Shown: in pieces, positions 63,445 to 64,000 of the stretch | How positions within the stretch are numbered: position 1 is the first letter of the stretch | How the letters are laid out: each line of letters starts with the position of its first letter | From: a marine actinobacterium MedAcidi-G3 | GTDB taxonomy: Bacteria; Actinomycetota; Acidimicrobiia; Acidimicrobiales; Poriferisodalaceae | Direction of reading: 5' to 3' | DNA length: 64,000 nt | Assembly: GCA_000817105.1 (NCBI GenBank) | Contig: JUEP01000007.1 | Coordinates: forward strand, 52,811-116,810 | Translations under genes and position numbers: made by a program | The notes under the pieces: generated by a model | Seen by the model: only the letters and a program-made list of their open reading frames with translations | What the model was told of the DNA's origin: nothing | Databases searched by the model: none

Positions 63445-64000
63445 ATGGCTCTTAGAGATTCGAAAACAGAACGTCCCGTGTTGTCGGATGGTCTAGTTGC
63501 GATTGTTAAACGCGACTGTCCAACCTGCGTGGATGTGGTCCCGGTACTCGAGGAGCTCTCTCTGCGAGGCCCTGGAGTGACCGTCTACACCCAAGATGAC
63601 CCGTCTTTTCCTGATTCGGTCGAAACGCTGATTTATGACGAAGACCTTGAAATGTCCTGGCATTATGAGGTTGAAACTGTGCCGACATTGATGTTTATTC
63701 AAGACGGCAAAGAAATGGCTCGAACAGTGGGATGGAGCCGCTCTCATTGGGAAGCGCTAACAGGAGTCGATGATCTCGGTCTAGGGCTGCCAGAAATGCG
63801 GCCGGGTTGCGGATCGTTATCGGTGGATCCAAATCTGGCGGACGGTTTGAGTTTGAAGTTCGGATCCACAGCCCTGAAGAGTCGACGGGTAGAGATAGCA
63901 ACTCTCGAAGACGAGTTCGACGCGCTCTTCGATAGGGGTTGGTCCGATGGTTTGCCGGTGGTTCCACCTACGGAGGAACGGGTGGCGAGAATGTTGCAGG
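63445..64000 (+). CDS. Thioredoxin-like protein with additional C-terminal region, truncated by window edge
   Basis: Open frame from ATG 63445 to the window end; LVAIVKRDCPTCVDVVPVLEEL, YEVETVPTLMFIQDGKEMARTVGW, then LFDRGWSDGLPVVPPTEERVARML. Confidence 0.75.
   Translation, partial: MALRDSKTERPVLSDGLVAIVKRDCPTCVDVVPVLEELSLRGPGVTVYTQDDPSFPDSVETLIYDEDLEMSWHYEVETVPTLMFIQDGKEMARTVGWSRSHWEALTGVDDLGLGLPEMRPGCGSLSVDPNLADGLSLKFGSTALKSRRVEIATLEDEFDALFDRGWSDGLPVVPPTEERVARMLQ

Overview
The window is a gene-dense chromosomal segment from an actinobacterium. It is most likely an uncultured Acidimicrobiia-type lineage, inferred from mycothiol genes (mshD, mscR), Bpa, a PdtaR-type ANTAR regulator, menaquinone and F420 enzymes, and moderate GC. 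Almost all of it is core metabolism and information processing: ileS (runs off the left edge), dksA-like, lspA, rluD; a Bpa proteasome-activator locus; menA/ubiE; rlmN; mshD; nth; hisDCBHAF; groES-like, trpEG, ygfZ and trpCFBA; azlCD; a FAS-II operon (fabD-fabH-fabG-acpP-fabF); tRNA-Leu(CAA); pdtaR, polA, rpsA, coaE; uvrB-mscR-uvrA-uvrC; rapZ, gap, pgk, tpiA; and a thioredoxin-like gene that runs off the right edge. I saw no rRNA, CRISPR array, transposon or prophage. The observations I rate highest are: (1) a solitary GroES-like protein ending in STGLYL, which resembles the C-terminal docking tail of actinobacterial proteasome activators, in the same window as a Bpa ending in GVYL; (2) FabD with a C-terminal barrel-sandwich (biotinyl/lipoyl-like) domain that lacks the modifiable lysine; (3) a 22-bp near-perfect palindrome upstream of the FAS-II operon; (4) a 26-aa ORF joined by TGATG junctions to both neighbours downstream of bpa; (5) a cysteine-free DksA homolog with a histone-H1-like tail of 36-bp tandem repeats; (6) absence of yvcK and whiA between rapZ and gap. 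All family calls come from reading motifs by eye. No database search was run.
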